In this document: piece after piece, positions 16,906 through 25,303 of the stretch
How positions within the stretch are numbered: the stretch's first letter is position 1
How the letters are laid out: each line of letters begins with the position of its first letter
NCBI GenBank assembly: GCA_024958655.1
Contig: JANWUR010000021.1
Location: 1 to 62,172 of the forward strand
Reading direction: 5' to 3'
Origin: Cyanobium sp. FGCU6
Lineage (GTDB): Bacteria; Cyanobacteriota; Cyanobacteriia; PCC-6307; Cyanobiaceae
Length of the DNA stretch: 62,172 nucleotides
Notes under the pieces: model-generated
Told to the model about the DNA's origin: nothing
Database searches by the model: none
Seen by the model: only the letters and a program-made list of their open reading frames with translations
Program-made: the position numbers and the translations under genes

Positions 16906-17049
16906 ATGGCTGACACCACCTCCCGCTTCGGCTTCGTCGCCTTCGCCGAAACCTGGAACGGCCGCCTGGCCATGCTCGGTTTCGTGATCGGCCTGGCCAC
17001 CGAACTGCTCACCGGCCAGGGCATCCTTTCCCAACTCGGCCTGGGTTGA
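16906..17049 (+). CDS. hli: high-light-inducible protein (Hli), copy 2
   Basis: A 47-residue thylakoid protein nearly identical to copy 1 at 13079, with the same ETWNGRLAMLGFVIGLATE chlorophyll-binding helix and a GQGILSQLGLG end. Its upstream sequence also resembles copy 1 (GTTAC near the promoter and a CCATGGCTGAC start context), so the pair probably arose by duplication and shares regulation. A small membrane peptide gene follows six bases downstream, then a decayed hli-like gene. Confidence 0.93.
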   Translation: MADTTSRFGFVAFAETWNGRLAMLGFVIGLATELLTGQGILSQLGLG

Positions 17050-17054
17050 TCGCC

Positions 17055-17168
17055 ATGAGCACCGATTACACCGCCGCCGTCGCCGGCATGGTCGCCCTGA
17101 TCGTCGTTCTCACCGGGATGGTGGCCTTCGTGCTCAGCCGTCCCAGCGATCTCTCTCCACGGTCCTGA
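17055..17168 (+). CDS. 37-residue single-helix membrane peptide
   Basis: A short reading frame just downstream of hli copy 2: MSTDYTAAVAGM, a hydrophobic helix (VALIVVLTGMVAFVL), then a polar tail SRPSDLSPRS. The spacing and composition suggest co-transcription with hli. Small one-helix peptides of this size are common among photosystem and cytochrome subunits, but no named subunit matches. Confidence 0.5.
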   Translation: MSTDYTAAVAGMVALIVVLTGMVAFVLSRPSDLSPRS

Positions 17169-17195
17169 TCACCCCCCCCGACGCTCCCCACACCC

Positions 17196-17436
17196 ATGAC
17201 CAACACCCCGCCACCGACCAGTGGCTGGGTCGCCGTGCCACCGAGCAGATCCACCGTGAACAGCGCGAAAGGGACGAGCCGTCTCATTGAATAGCGGCGC
17301 GGCCATGCTCGCCATCGCCATCGGTGAGATCACGGAAGGCCTCACCGGCGCCGGCATTGCCCATCGGATCGGCCTCGGTCCCCTGATCGACGGCTACGCC
17401 GCCTGCCATATCCCGTTCCTTCCCCACTGCTTCTGA
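17196..17436 (+). pseudogene. decayed third hli-like gene
   Basis: Pieces of an Hli-type protein lie in different frames. One frame ending at stop 17288-17290 encodes DQWLGRRATEQIHREQRERDE (first 20 residues given as DQWLGRRATEQIHREQRERD). Another, through 17434-17436, encodes AAMLAIAIGEITEGLTG, then GIAHRIGLGPLIDGYAAC and a FLPHCF end, typical of a longer Hli. The only upstream ATG (17196) is in a third frame. Two shifts and loss of the NGR chlorophyll ligands (NSGAAM instead of NGRAAM) point to decay. A short protein from ATG 17305 remains possible. Confidence 0.6.
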
Positions 17437-17461
17437 GGTTCCACCTCACTGGAGACCCCTG

Positions 17462-17487
17462 AACCCTCCGGACTCCCGGGTTTTTTT
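17462..17487 (+). terminator. probable intrinsic terminator after the hli cluster
   Basis: A short AACCC/GGGTT stem with an 11-base GC-rich loop runs straight into seven T residues (17481-17487), 26 bases after the last hli-like stop. The stem is weak, but position and T-tract fit a terminator for the hli unit. Confidence 0.5.
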
Positions 17488-17761
17488 CGGGCGTTGACCC
17501 CTGGGCCAGCACGTCCTCGGGCAGCAGGGTCTGCCCAGTCAGGCCGGTTGCCGGATGCGCACTCAGAATGTGCCGTGTAAGCCGCACCCAGGAGAACGCC
17601 AAACGGGATCCCGCGCAAGACGTCGCTGCCGTCACCTGCGCAGGCAGGCCGAACATCCGGTTCGGCAGCGCCTGTCACATCCGAGCCGTTGCCGGCCGTG
17701 ATTGGAACGAAGGCAACAATGGGCATCACGGGGGCCAGTCTCGATCCTTCGTCGCCATCGC
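17488..17761. other. intergenic region before the MscS gene
   Basis: No convincing gene. The minus strand can encode a protein-like stretch (for example VMPIVAFVPITAGNGSDV and DVLRGIPFGVLLGAAY) within an open frame at 17394-17906, but it runs through the opposing mscS start and the terminator, so it may be chance or a remnant. Base composition is lower in GC than in the surrounding genes. Confidence 0.3.
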
Positions 17762-19501
17762 ATGGATCTCTCACCTTCTCCAGCACGGCCTGGTCGATGG
17801 CGACGGAAGGCCTGGCGAGCCGCAGCCCTGGTCGTCGCCGTCGTTCTGCTGACATTTGCTGCACCAGTCCTCGGGGGTGCCCAGGGCCAGGCCCAGCCGG
17901 AAGCACTCAAGCTCCAGGCAGGAACAGGGCAGCAGATCGATGGTGTTCCTGTTCTCCTGGATGGCCAGCCGATTTTCTTCATTAAGCGTGGCATCGCTGG
18001 CTTTACAGCTGAAGAACGAGCTCAGACCATCACGCAACGGCTGAAAAGACTGGCCAATGATGATTCGGTGGACCTGGCGGATCTGGTGATCCGCGAAAGT
18101 TCAGATGATATGTCACTGTACCTGAGCAGTGGCTCGGACGTGCTGCTCACGATCAACGAACGCGACGCGCAGGCCAGGCGTTTGCCGAAGCAGCAGGTCG
18201 CCGAGCGGGCCCTGGAGAAAATCAAGACTGCCCTGTCTCGCTATCGCCAGGACCGCGAGCCCAGACAACTGCTGCGCAATACCCTCTATACCGCTGTCGC
18301 CAGCGTCGCCGTACTGATGGTTGGCGCCGTCATCATCCAGAGCTCAGGCCGAATTTTTCCGGTCATCGGCCATTTCATCACGACTCACTCGCCGGGCCTC
18401 CGCTTTCGCAGTGCGGAAATCGTTTCTCCTTCTGCCATCAGCTCATTCGGACTGCAGGGGCTGAAGATCGTTCGCCTTGTGGTGCTGCTAGCCCTTCTCT
18501 TCGCCTGGGCCACCTTCATTCTGCGCCTCTTCCCATGGACGCGAGCCTTCGGCGAGAGCATCGTGGACTATTTCTTTGCTGCAGCGGAGCTCGTGCTGGC
18601 CGCAATTGGCAACTATCTCCCTAATCTCTTTGTACTGGCACTCATCATTGTCATCGCCTACTATTGTCTGCGTATCATCAAACCCCTTTTTCTCGCCATA
18701 GAACAGGGAAGTCTGGTGATTCCCGGCTTCTATGCCGACTGGGCCAAGCCCACATACAACCTGCTGGTGCTGCTTGTAATCGCACTGGCCGCCATTCTGG
18801 GCTTTCCCTTTCTGCCGGGGTTCGACTCCCCCGCGTTTCGGGGAATCACAGTCTTTCTCGGGCTGCTCCTATCCCTAGGCTCCACATCGGTGATCAACAA
18901 TATGCTTGGCGGGGTCATTCTGATTTACACGCGTCCATTCCGAGTCGGCGATCACATCCGCGTCGGCGATGTGATCGGCGACATCGTGGAAAAGAATTTC
19001 CTGGCGATTCGGATCTGCACGCCTGCCAATCAGGTGATCACCATCCCCAACTCAACCCTGTTAACCAGCGGGGTGATCAACTTCAACATCTCCTCGCGCG
19101 AACTGAGCCGCAGCCTGATTCTCCAGACATCGATCACCTTGGGTTACGACGTTCCTTGGCGCCAAGCCTATACAAGCCTGATCGAAGCGGCCCTCGCCAC
19201 ACGCCACATTCTGCCGGAACCGGCACCCTTTGTGCTGCAGACCAAACTGGGAGACCATGCCATCACCTACCAGCTGAACGCCTTCACCAGCGAGCCAAGC
19301 CTGATGGTATTTACTTACTCTGAACTTCACCAGAATATTCAGGATAAGTGCAATGAGGCTCGCATCGAGATTCTCTCACCCAGTTACACTTCGCTCAGAG
19401 ATGGTAATTCGAGCACCATCCCGGCTGAGTATCTGCCTGCCGATTACGTTGCTCCCCCCTTCAAGCTCACCCCACCCAACGGCCAGCCACCCACACCATG
19501 A
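17762..19501 (+). CDS. MscS-family mechanosensitive channel
   Basis: A 579-residue membrane protein. A signal peptide (residues 18-40, ending GGAQGQAQ) precedes a periplasmic domain, then about five helices and the MscS pore and beta domain: TSVINNMLGGVILIYTRPFR, VGDHIRVGDVIGDIVEKN and the vestibule motif VITIPNSTLLTSGVINF. MscS channels release solutes on hypo-osmotic shock; larger members can have other roles. The start at MDLSPSP puts the signal peptide at the N-terminus. The gene is visibly less GC-rich than its neighbours, suggesting foreign origin. It overlaps the ClC gene in an ATGA. Confidence 0.85.
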   Translation: MDLSPSPARPGRWRRKAWRAAALVVAVVLLTFAAPVLGGAQGQAQPEALKLQAGTGQQIDGVPVLLDGQPIFFIKRGIAGFTAEERAQTITQRLKRLANDDSVDLADLVIRESSDDMSLYLSSGSDVLLTINERDAQARRLPKQQVAERALEKIKTALSRYRQDREPRQLLRNTLYTAVASVAVLMVGAVIIQSSGRIFPVIGHFITTHSPGLRFRSAEIVSPSAISSFGLQGLKIVRLVVLLALLFAWATFILRLFPWTRAFGESIVDYFFAAAELVLAAIGNYLPNLFVLALIIVIAYYCLRIIKPLFLAIEQGSLVIPGFYADWAKPTYNLLVLLVIALAAILGFPFLPGFDSPAFRGITVFLGLLLSLGSTSVINNMLGGVILIYTRPFRVGDHIRVGDVIGDIVEKNFLAIRICTPANQVITIPNSTLLTSGVINFNISSRELSRSLILQTSITLGYDVPWRQAYTSLIEAALATRHILPEPAPFVLQTKLGDHAITYQLNAFTSEPSLMVFTYSELHQNIQDKCNEARIEILSPSYTSLRDGNSSTIPAEYLPADYVAPPFKLTPPNGQPPTP

Positions 19502-20856
19502 CGCGATCCCTACAGCCCGCCAAGATCTGCGCCTGGGCTGCGGCAGGCCTGCTCGGGGGCCTGATCGGCTGTGCGGCTGCCGTGCTGCTCACCGAGTTGA
19601 TCAAGTTCAGCCTTGCGAGCACCGCTGGCCTCAGCAGGCCCTGGCTGCTGGTTCTGCCCCTGCTGGGCGTCAGCCTGGCGGTGCTGATCCTGTTCGGGCT
19701 GGGGAAGGGCCAACCGGTGCAGACGATCGCCCCCCTTGAGGACAGCAAGCCCAAGGCGGGAGGATCAAAGGCCTCGTGGTATTCATTCCCCCACGACATC
19801 GCCCGGGCGGATCTCACCGGCGATGTGGTGAACGCCTCCGGCGCGGAGGAGCGATTTCCCTGGAACCTCGCTCCGCTGAGGGCCCTGGCGATCCTGGCCA
19901 CCGTCGGGTTGGGGGCGCCGATGGGCACCGAGTCGCCGGCCGCGCACGTGGGGGTGGCCACCGGCAGCTGGTTGGGCAGCGCCATCCCGGGCCTCCGCCA
20001 GCTGGTGCGGCCGCTGGCGATCGGCGGTGGCGCCGCCAGCGTGTCGGCGCTGATGGGCATCCCGCTGGTGGGCAGCTTCTTCATGTTCGAGCTGGCGGAG
20101 CGGCGACGGATCCCGCTCACCGCGGCGCGGGCCGCCGCGATGCTGACCGGAGGCATCACCGGCTGGGCGGTGAACGCCCAGTTCAACCTCAATCTGATCC
20201 GGCTGGTGGTGCCCAAGGTCTCGCCCGCGGGCTTCCTGGACGCCGTGGAGGCCATCGTGTTCATCGGCGGAGCCGCCGGCGCCCTCACGGCGCTCACGGG
20301 CGAGGCGATCTACTGGGCCAGGGGATGGCGCGATCGTCCGCTGGCACGCCTGCTGGTGGGCGGGGGCACGCTGCTGGGCCTGGCGCTGCTGATCGGCTGG
20401 CTGGCCGCGCCGGCGGCAGCCTTCGGGCCGGGGGGCACGGCGATCGTGTGGGCGGAAACCAACGAGAGCTCACCGGCGCGTCTGCTGGCCCTGGCGCTGC
20501 TGCGGGCGGGCTCGACCACCGCGGCGGTGCTGGCGGGTGGCTGCGGCGGTGTGTTCGTGCCCTTCCTGGCGATCGGTGACCTCACCGGCCGCGTGTTCGC
20601 CGCGCCCTTCGGCATCCCGGGGGATCTGGCGGGTGCCGCCGGAGCGGCGGCGGGCATCGCCGGCGGCTACCGGCTGCCGCTCACGGCCGTGGCGATGGTG
20701 CTGGGGGTGGGCGGCCCGGAAGGCGCCCAGCTCACGAGCCTGGCCACGGTGGTGGTCGCCGCCTTGTCGGGCCTGGTCACGGCGAGGGCCGCCAATGCGT
20801 TGTCATCCGCGATGCGGCGATGGAGGGGGGGCGCTGGTTCCGCCCGAGGCGGCTGA
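19498..20856 (+). CDS. ClC-family chloride channel/antiporter
   Basis: A 452-residue membrane protein with about 10-11 helices. The segment GAPMGTESPAAHVGVATGS matches the ClC G(K/R)EGP anion-binding region (with T-E-S-P), and a later AGGCGGVFVPFLAIGDLTG matches the GxFxP region. These residues coordinate the permeant anion. The glutamate of the first motif is present, consistent with H+/anion exchange. Translation is coupled to the MscS gene by a four-base overlap, pointing to a joint role in osmotic or ion balance. Confidence 0.82.
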   Translation: MTRSLQPAKICAWAAAGLLGGLIGCAAAVLLTELIKFSLASTAGLSRPWLLVLPLLGVSLAVLILFGLGKGQPVQTIAPLEDSKPKAGGSKASWYSFPHDIARADLTGDVVNASGAEERFPWNLAPLRALAILATVGLGAPMGTESPAAHVGVATGSWLGSAIPGLRQLVRPLAIGGGAASVSALMGIPLVGSFFMFELAERRRIPLTAARAAAMLTGGITGWAVNAQFNLNLIRLVVPKVSPAGFLDAVEAIVFIGGAAGALTALTGEAIYWARGWRDRPLARLLVGGGTLLGLALLIGWLAAPAAAFGPGGTAIVWAETNESSPARLLALALLRAGSTTAAVLAGGCGGVFVPFLAIGDLTGRVFAAPFGIPGDLAGAAGAAAGIAGGYRLPLTAVAMVLGVGGPEGAQLTSLATVVVAALSGLVTARAANALSSAMRRWRGGAGSARGG

Positions 20857-21011
20857 ATGTGCCGCGGATGGGGAAGGAGGGCCACCAGCACGAGGCCCGC
20901 GACGGCAGGCTTCTGCGAGGCCATGGTGGCGGTGGGGCTGGAGTTTGGGCTTGTGTCGAACGCATCCTTACCACGCATCAGGCTGTGGTGCCTCAACGGC
21001 GCGAGCCTGCC

Positions 21012-22127
21012 ATGACCTCCCCCCCAGCCTCTGAGGGCGACGACAGGCTGGCCGCGCTGCAGCAGGAGTTCGAGCACGACGCCAGCTTCAGCCAGGTGTT
21101 TGTGGTGCTCACCGTGGGCGCCACCCTGATCGCCAGCCTGGGCCTGCTGGCCAACAGCCCCGGGGTGGTGATCGGCGCCATGGTGGTGGCCCCCTGGATC
21201 ATGCCGCTGGAGGCGATGGCCTTCGAGATCCTGCGGGGCCGGCTGCCGATGTTCCTGCGGGCGCTGCGCACCCTGCTGCTCGGGGTGGTGATCTGCGTGC
21301 TGCTGGCGATGGCGGTGGGCCATCTGGTGGCCTTCCCCAGCTTCGGCAGCGAGGTGATGAATCGCACCAGCCCCAACCTGCTCGACCTGGGGGTGGCCCT
21401 GGTGGCCGGAGCGGTGGCGATGTACGCCAAGCTGCGCAAGGACGCCATCTCGGCCCTGGCCGGGCTGGCCATCGCCGTGGCCCTGGTGCCGCCGATGTGC
21501 GTGGTGGGCATCCTGCTGGCCTCCTCCCAGTGGGTGCAGGCCTACGGGGCACTGCTGCTGTTCGCCACCAACCTGCTCGGGATCATGGTGGGGTCGATGG
21601 CCACCCTGGGAACCCTGGAGCGGGTGTACCGCAAGCGGCTGTGGCACAGCCGCCTCGGGCTCACCAGCGTGGCCCTCACCGCCCTGCTGGTGATTCCCCT
21701 CGGCAGCAGCTTCGTTCGCCTGGTGACCCGCGCCCGGCTGGAAACCAAGGCCCAGCAGCTGGAGGCCACGATCGAGCGCGAGCTGCGCAGCAGCACGATC
21801 ACCCTCGGCAGCGATCCCGGCATCGATCTGGTGGGTCTGACGATCGACTGGCAGAGGAACCCGCCGCTGATCCGGGCCCGGGTGCGGGTCACCGATCCCG
21901 CCCTGCCCACCCCCAATCAGGTGGCCGCCGTTCAGGCCTTCATCAACCGGCAGCAGGCCCCGCTGCGCTTCCGGCTGGTGATCGAGCGCACGGCGGTGGA
22001 GCTGGTCGGGCCGGACACCGCCCCCAACCCTCCGGAGCTGGAGGTGCTGCCGCCTCCTGCCGTGCCGCCGCTCCCACCGGCAGCCCCACCAAAGGCGGAG
22101 CAGGACGAAGGCCTGACGGCCAGGTAG
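21012..22127 (+). CDS. DUF389 family membrane protein
   Basis: A 371-residue protein of the DUF389/TIGR00341 type. The hydrophobic core contains VGATLIASLGLLANSPGVVIG, AMVVAPWIMPLEAMAF and the AMYAKLRKDAISALAGLAIAVALVPP region, each shown here in pieces as family landmarks (ASLGLLANSPGVVIG; VVAPWIMPLEA; ISALAGLAIAVALVPP). About six helices are followed by a soluble C-terminal domain and a proline-rich tail. Function is unknown. The first ATG (21012) in a good context was chosen; the frame back to 20820 overlaps the ClC gene. Confidence 0.82.
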   Translation: MTSPPASEGDDRLAALQQEFEHDASFSQVFVVLTVGATLIASLGLLANSPGVVIGAMVVAPWIMPLEAMAFEILRGRLPMFLRALRTLLLGVVICVLLAMAVGHLVAFPSFGSEVMNRTSPNLLDLGVALVAGAVAMYAKLRKDAISALAGLAIAVALVPPMCVVGILLASSQWVQAYGALLLFATNLLGIMVGSMATLGTLERVYRKRLWHSRLGLTSVALTALLVIPLGSSFVRLVTRARLETKAQQLEATIERELRSSTITLGSDPGIDLVGLTIDWQRNPPLIRARVRVTDPALPTPNQVAAVQAFINRQQAPLRFRLVIERTAVELVGPDTAPNPPELEVLPPPAVPPLPPAAPPKAEQDEGLTAR

Positions 22128-22144
22128 CGCGGCCCAGGGGAGGT

Positions 22145-22176
22145 GCGCTGTCCGATCCGCAACCTCTGGACAGCGC
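22145..22176 (+). terminator. hairpin after the DUF389 gene (possible terminator)
   Basis: A perfect 9-base-pair stem, GCGCTGTCC (22145-22153) and GGACAGCGC (22168-22176), with a 14-base loop, 18 bases after the DUF389 stop. It lacks a T-tract, so termination is not certain; an operator is the alternative. Confidence 0.45.
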
Positions 22177-22205
22177 CTTAACCAGATCCCCACCCTGCCA
22201 CCCTT
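22177..22205 (+). promoter_or_regulatory. candidate Pho box before pstS
   Basis: CTTAACC at 22177-22183 is a good match to the cyanobacterial Pho-box half-site, followed at 11-base steps by degenerate copies CCCCACC (22188) and CACCCTT (22199). This sits four bases before the pstS-type start. Only the first repeat is convincing, so PhoB-type control is an inference. Confidence 0.35.
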
Positions 22206-22208
22206 TAG

Positions 22209-23267
22209 ATGGGCGGCACGCCGTCGCCCGTTGCTCCCGTGGCCACAACACGCTCCAGGCCCATTGCCTATCTCCGCAAGGCCGCCCTCCCGGTGGGGCT
22301 TGTCGCCCTGACAACCGGCATCAGTGCCTGCGCCGGTCGCCGCCTGCCGTCGATCAACGGCTCTGGGGCCTCCTTTCCCGCTCCCGCCTACCAGCGCTGG
22401 GCGGCCGACTACAAAGCAGAAAAGGGCTATCTGGTCAACTACCAGTCGGTGGGCTCCGGGCAGGGGGTGCGTTCATTCCTGACGGGCTCGGTCGATTTCG
22501 GCGCCACCGACGAACAGCTCAGTGCAGGGAACTTCAAAGAAGGTATGGCCGGCAAGCGAGGTGCGGTTCAGATCCCGATGCTGGGGGGCACGATCAGCCC
22601 GGCCTACAACAATCCCGACTGCCCCGATCTCAAGCTGACCCAGGCCCAGCTCGCTGACATCTTCCTGGGCAGGATCACCAACTGGAGTGCCCTGGGCTGT
22701 CCGGCCAGGCCGCTGACAGTGGTGCACCGCACCGATGGTGCCGGCACCACCTTCAACTTCACCAATTCTCTGGCCTGCTTCTCGCCGGAATGGAAGCGGC
22801 GGGTGGGTGTCGGCAAGGCCGTGCAATGGCCCGTCGGTCTGGGCGCCAGGGGGAACGAAGGAGTGGCCGGCCTGATCCAGAACACCCCCGGCTCCCTGGG
22901 TTACGTGAACCAGGCCTTCCTGCGGGGCGTGGTGAAGCCGGCGAAGCTTCAGAACCGCGACGGTCAGTTCGTTCTCGCCGACTCGAAGTCGGGAGCAGCG
23001 GCGTTGAACAACATCACCCTCGATGAGCGGCTGGGCGGTGAGGAGTGCAACCCCAGAGGAGCCGAAAGCTTCCCGATCGTGGCCTTCACCTGGATCCTGG
23101 CCTACCAGAGCGGACAGGGGGACGCCAAGGCCGAGGCCGTTCGCACCTTCCTGCTGTGGGCACTGGAGGAAGGGCCCCAGCAGCAGGCTGCGGAGCTGGG
23201 CTTCGTTCCCCTCAAAGGGGATGTGCTCAAGCGTGCCAGGGAGGAGGTGGCCAGGATCAAGGGCTGA
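22209..23267 (+). CDS. pstS: phosphate ABC transporter substrate-binding protein (PstS/SphX type)
   Basis: A 352-residue periplasmic binding protein. The N-terminus has a signal with a lipobox-like ISAC (cysteine near residue 41), so it may be membrane-tethered. PstS landmarks are NGSGASFPAPAYQRW, SVGSGQGVRSFLTGSVDFGA, the phosphate-contact HRTDGAGTTFNFTN, and GARGNEGVAG. PstCAB genes do not follow; a binding protein separate from the rest of its transporter is common in picocyanobacteria, which often carry several. Confidence 0.92.
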   Translation: MGGTPSPVAPVATTRSRPIAYLRKAALPVGLVALTTGISACAGRRLPSINGSGASFPAPAYQRWAADYKAEKGYLVNYQSVGSGQGVRSFLTGSVDFGATDEQLSAGNFKEGMAGKRGAVQIPMLGGTISPAYNNPDCPDLKLTQAQLADIFLGRITNWSALGCPARPLTVVHRTDGAGTTFNFTNSLACFSPEWKRRVGVGKAVQWPVGLGARGNEGVAGLIQNTPGSLGYVNQAFLRGVVKPAKLQNRDGQFVLADSKSGAAALNNITLDERLGGEECNPRGAESFPIVAFTWILAYQSGQGDAKAEAVRTFLLWALEEGPQQQAAELGFVPLKGDVLKRAREEVARIKG

Positions 23268-23466
23268 TCCGCCTCCCCGGCCGACCGCTGAGACTGCCAG
23301 CGGTTCCCCTCCAGGCGATGGACGCCCGAACCGTGGATCCGGCCGGCGAGGCCTCCCGGCGGCTGCAGCAACTGCTGGACGAGAACTGATCGGGCGCAGT
23401 GGCGGTCCCGGAAGACACGCGAACGGCTGGTGGTCTGGAGAGCCGGCAGGGGACAACGCAGGTCGT
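23268..23466. other. intergenic region, possible 23-residue frame
   Basis: A frame at 23318-23389 (+) encodes MDARTVDPAGEASRRLQQLL and three further residues. It has helical composition but no other support. No terminator with a T-tract was seen between pstS and the convergent ferritin gene. Confidence 0.25.
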
Positions 23467-23991
23467 TCAGGCCCCCGTGATCGAACCCGAGCCCTTGACG
23501 TGGGCGAGGGCGGTGCCCTCGAGGAACTGCTGATCCAGCAGCAGCAGAGCGGCGCTGTTGTCGCCGGCCAGCCGCAACCGTTTCAGCACGAAACGGGCCT
23601 CGGCCTCCTCCTGCAGCTGCTCGGCCACGAACCAATCGAGCATGGCGGTGGCACTGCGCTCCCCCTGGCTCTCGGCCAGGGAATAGAGCCGGTTGATCGA
23701 GGCGGTCACGCCCCGCTCCATGACGTACACCTGGTCGAACAGGCCCAGCAGCGTGGGCCAGCCGCGCTCGGGGGCGGCAATCGTGGGCAGCTCCACCTCG
23801 GCGTCGCAATCCACCAGGTAGGCGATCATGCGGGCGGCATGACCGCGCTCCTCATCGCTCTTGGCGAGCATGTACTGGGAAAAGCCGGCCAGATCCTTCT
23901 CCCTGAGCCAGATCGACATCGCCAGGTAGGTGTGGCTGGCCTGGAACTCAGAGGCCAGATGGGCATTGATCGCCTGGTGGAGCTCCTTCAT
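23467..23991 (-). CDS. ftn: ferritin
   Basis: A 174-residue four-helix-bundle ferritin that oxidises and stores iron. Ferroxidase ligands are visible at E15 (ASEFQASHTYLAM), E48 and H51 (DEERGHAARM), and a later glutamate/glutamine pair in FVAEQLQEEAEARF. Length is normal for the bacterial FtnA-like group and there is no heme-binding bacterioferritin methionine context. It sits alone between pstS and an ArsR regulator. Confidence 0.93.
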   Translation of the reverse strand: MKELHQAINAHLASEFQASHTYLAMSIWLREKDLAGFSQYMLAKSDEERGHAARMIAYLVDCDAEVELPTIAAPERGWPTLLGLFDQVYVMERGVTASINRLYSLAESQGERSATAMLDWFVAEQLQEEAEARFVLKRLRLAGDNSAALLLLDQQFLEGTALAHVKGSGSITGA

Positions 23992-24212
23992 GGCCAGGTG
24001 GAACCGTGCATCGGGTCGTCACGATGATCACACCTGGAGCCCGTTGGCCGGGGTTGCGCTGCTGGCGGTGGTGAATTGGGTGGAACTGCTTGCTCCAGAG
24101 CAAGGGGCAGCTCGGCCCTGGGCTCGACTACAGCCAGCAATCAGACGCCGACGAGGCGGCGATCGCTGACGGCGGCAGCGGCACTGGCAGCAGCAGCGGC
24201 TGATCGTCTGGC
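23992..24212. other. intergenic region upstream of ferritin
   Basis: No gene recognised. It presumably carries the ferritin promoter; no Fur-like palindrome like that at 5581 was found by eye. The last 100 bases are Ser/Gly/Ala-codon rich in one frame, but without a start. Confidence 0.3.
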
Positions 24213-24551
24213 TCAGGCGGCCTGAAGCTGCCTGAGCTGGGCCTCGAGGCGCTGCTTGAGGCGAGTCTGAACAAGGGAGCAGAGGTCGGCCACCAGCGGG
24301 TCGTCGGCGCGATAGATCATCCGCACCCCATCCCGTTCACAGGTCACCAGACCGGCGCGCTGCAGCTGGCCCAGCTGGCGGCTGATGTGCGACTGGGAAA
24401 AGCCGGTGGCCTCGATCAGGGAGGCCACATCCGTGGGGCCCTGGCGCAGATGGCACAGCAGCAGAAGCCGGGCCGGCTCGCTGAGAAGGCGGAAGAACTG
24501 GCTGTACTCCTCCAGCAGCTCGGGAGAAGGCATTGAGCCGGCAGCGCCCAT
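24213..24551 (-). CDS. ArsR-family transcriptional regulator
   Basis: A 112-residue winged-helix repressor: FRLLSEPARLLLLCHLRQG, then recognition helix TGFSQSHISRQLGQLQRAGL, then the wing CERDGVRMIYR. The metal-binding ELCVCDL motif of SmtB/ArsR is absent, so the signal is unknown. Start MGAAGSMPSPE (24551) was chosen because an inverted repeat lies directly upstream; MPSPE at 24533 is also possible. It faces a DUF305 gene whose products often accompany copper-handling genes. Confidence 0.8.
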   Translation of the reverse strand: MGAAGSMPSPELLEEYSQFFRLLSEPARLLLLCHLRQGPTDVASLIEATGFSQSHISRQLGQLQRAGLVTCERDGVRMIYRADDPLVADLCSLVQTRLKQRLEAQLRQLQAA

Positions 24552-24561
24552 GAATCCGTAT

Positions 24562-24577
24562 ATGCCTAGGGAAGCAT
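24562..24577. promoter_or_regulatory. inverted repeat before the ArsR gene
   Basis: ATGC-CTAGGGAA-GCAT (24562-24577), extended by partly matching AT on both sides, just upstream of the ArsR start on the minus strand. Position suggests an autoregulatory operator. A site with the same 8-base spacer and a CTAGGG centre precedes acsF at 53011-53030. Confidence 0.4.
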
Positions 24578-24630
24578 TATGCACCCGATCCGCCGATCGG
24601 CTCCCCTCGCCCGATCCCGGCGTGAGGGGC

Positions 24631-25275
24631 TCAGCTGGAGAACCAGCGCCGGTACCAGTCCGCCATCTGCCGGATCTCCTGGCTTTGCACCCGCACCATG
24701 CCTTCCTGAAGCTTCCGCAGCTGGGGATGGTCGGTGGCCATCAGGGCATGGGAGGCCATCATCACGCCCATGCGGTGATGGGGAATCATCTGCTCGATGA
24801 AGGCGCGATCGAAATCGGGCGCCGCCTGCAGCGCCGCCAGGCCGACCTCCGCTCCACCCATGCCCATCCCCATGCCGTAGCCCATTCCTGGCCCCCCGGT
24901 CCAGGCCGGCACCTCCGTGCCGTACCACTGCCGGTACCAGGCGCGCATCTGGGCATTCTCGCGGCGCTGGCTGGTGGCGATCCGCTGGGCGAGTGCCTTC
25001 AGCTCCGGATGGCGGGCCCGGGTGAGGGCCAGATCCGCCATCGCGATCGCACCGTCGTGATGGGGAATCATCATCACGATGAAGCGTTGATCGCTGACCG
25101 CCATCCAGCCCGGTCCACCGGGCCCCATGCCGGGACCAACGGGGCTTGCGGCGAAGAGTGGCAGACCTGGGCCGGCCAGCAGCAACAGAACCGCCGTTGC
25201 AGGCCTCAGCAGGTGGAGTGCGAAACAGGGTTTTGCCACAGCGGCAATCCTCCGGGCGATGACCATCCCCAGCAT
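24631..25275 (-). CDS. DUF305 protein with duplicated halves
   Basis: A secreted or membrane-anchored DUF305 protein of 214 residues from MLGMVIARR. After an N-terminal hydrophobic segment (about 20-42), the first half has MMIPHHDGAIAMADLALTRA and RAWYRQWYG; the second repeats the pattern with MIPHHRMGVMMASHALM and ADWYRRWF. The HH motifs and methionine-rich GMGYGMGMGMGG linker suggest metal, perhaps copper, binding, though the family has no settled function. The start is uncertain (25311, 25275 and 25266 are in frame) because a divergent gene begins at 25304. Confidence 0.75.
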   Translation of the reverse strand: MLGMVIARRIAAVAKPCFALHLLRPATAVLLLLAGPGLPLFAASPVGPGMGPGGPGWMAVSDQRFIVMMIPHHDGAIAMADLALTRARHPELKALAQRIATSQRRENAQMRAWYRQWYGTEVPAWTGGPGMGYGMGMGMGGAEVGLAALQAAPDFDRAFIEQMIPHHRMGVMMASHALMATDHPQLRKLQEGMVRVQSQEIRQMADWYRRWFSS

Positions 25276-25303
25276 GGACAACCCATCGCGCTGGAATGCA
25301 CCC

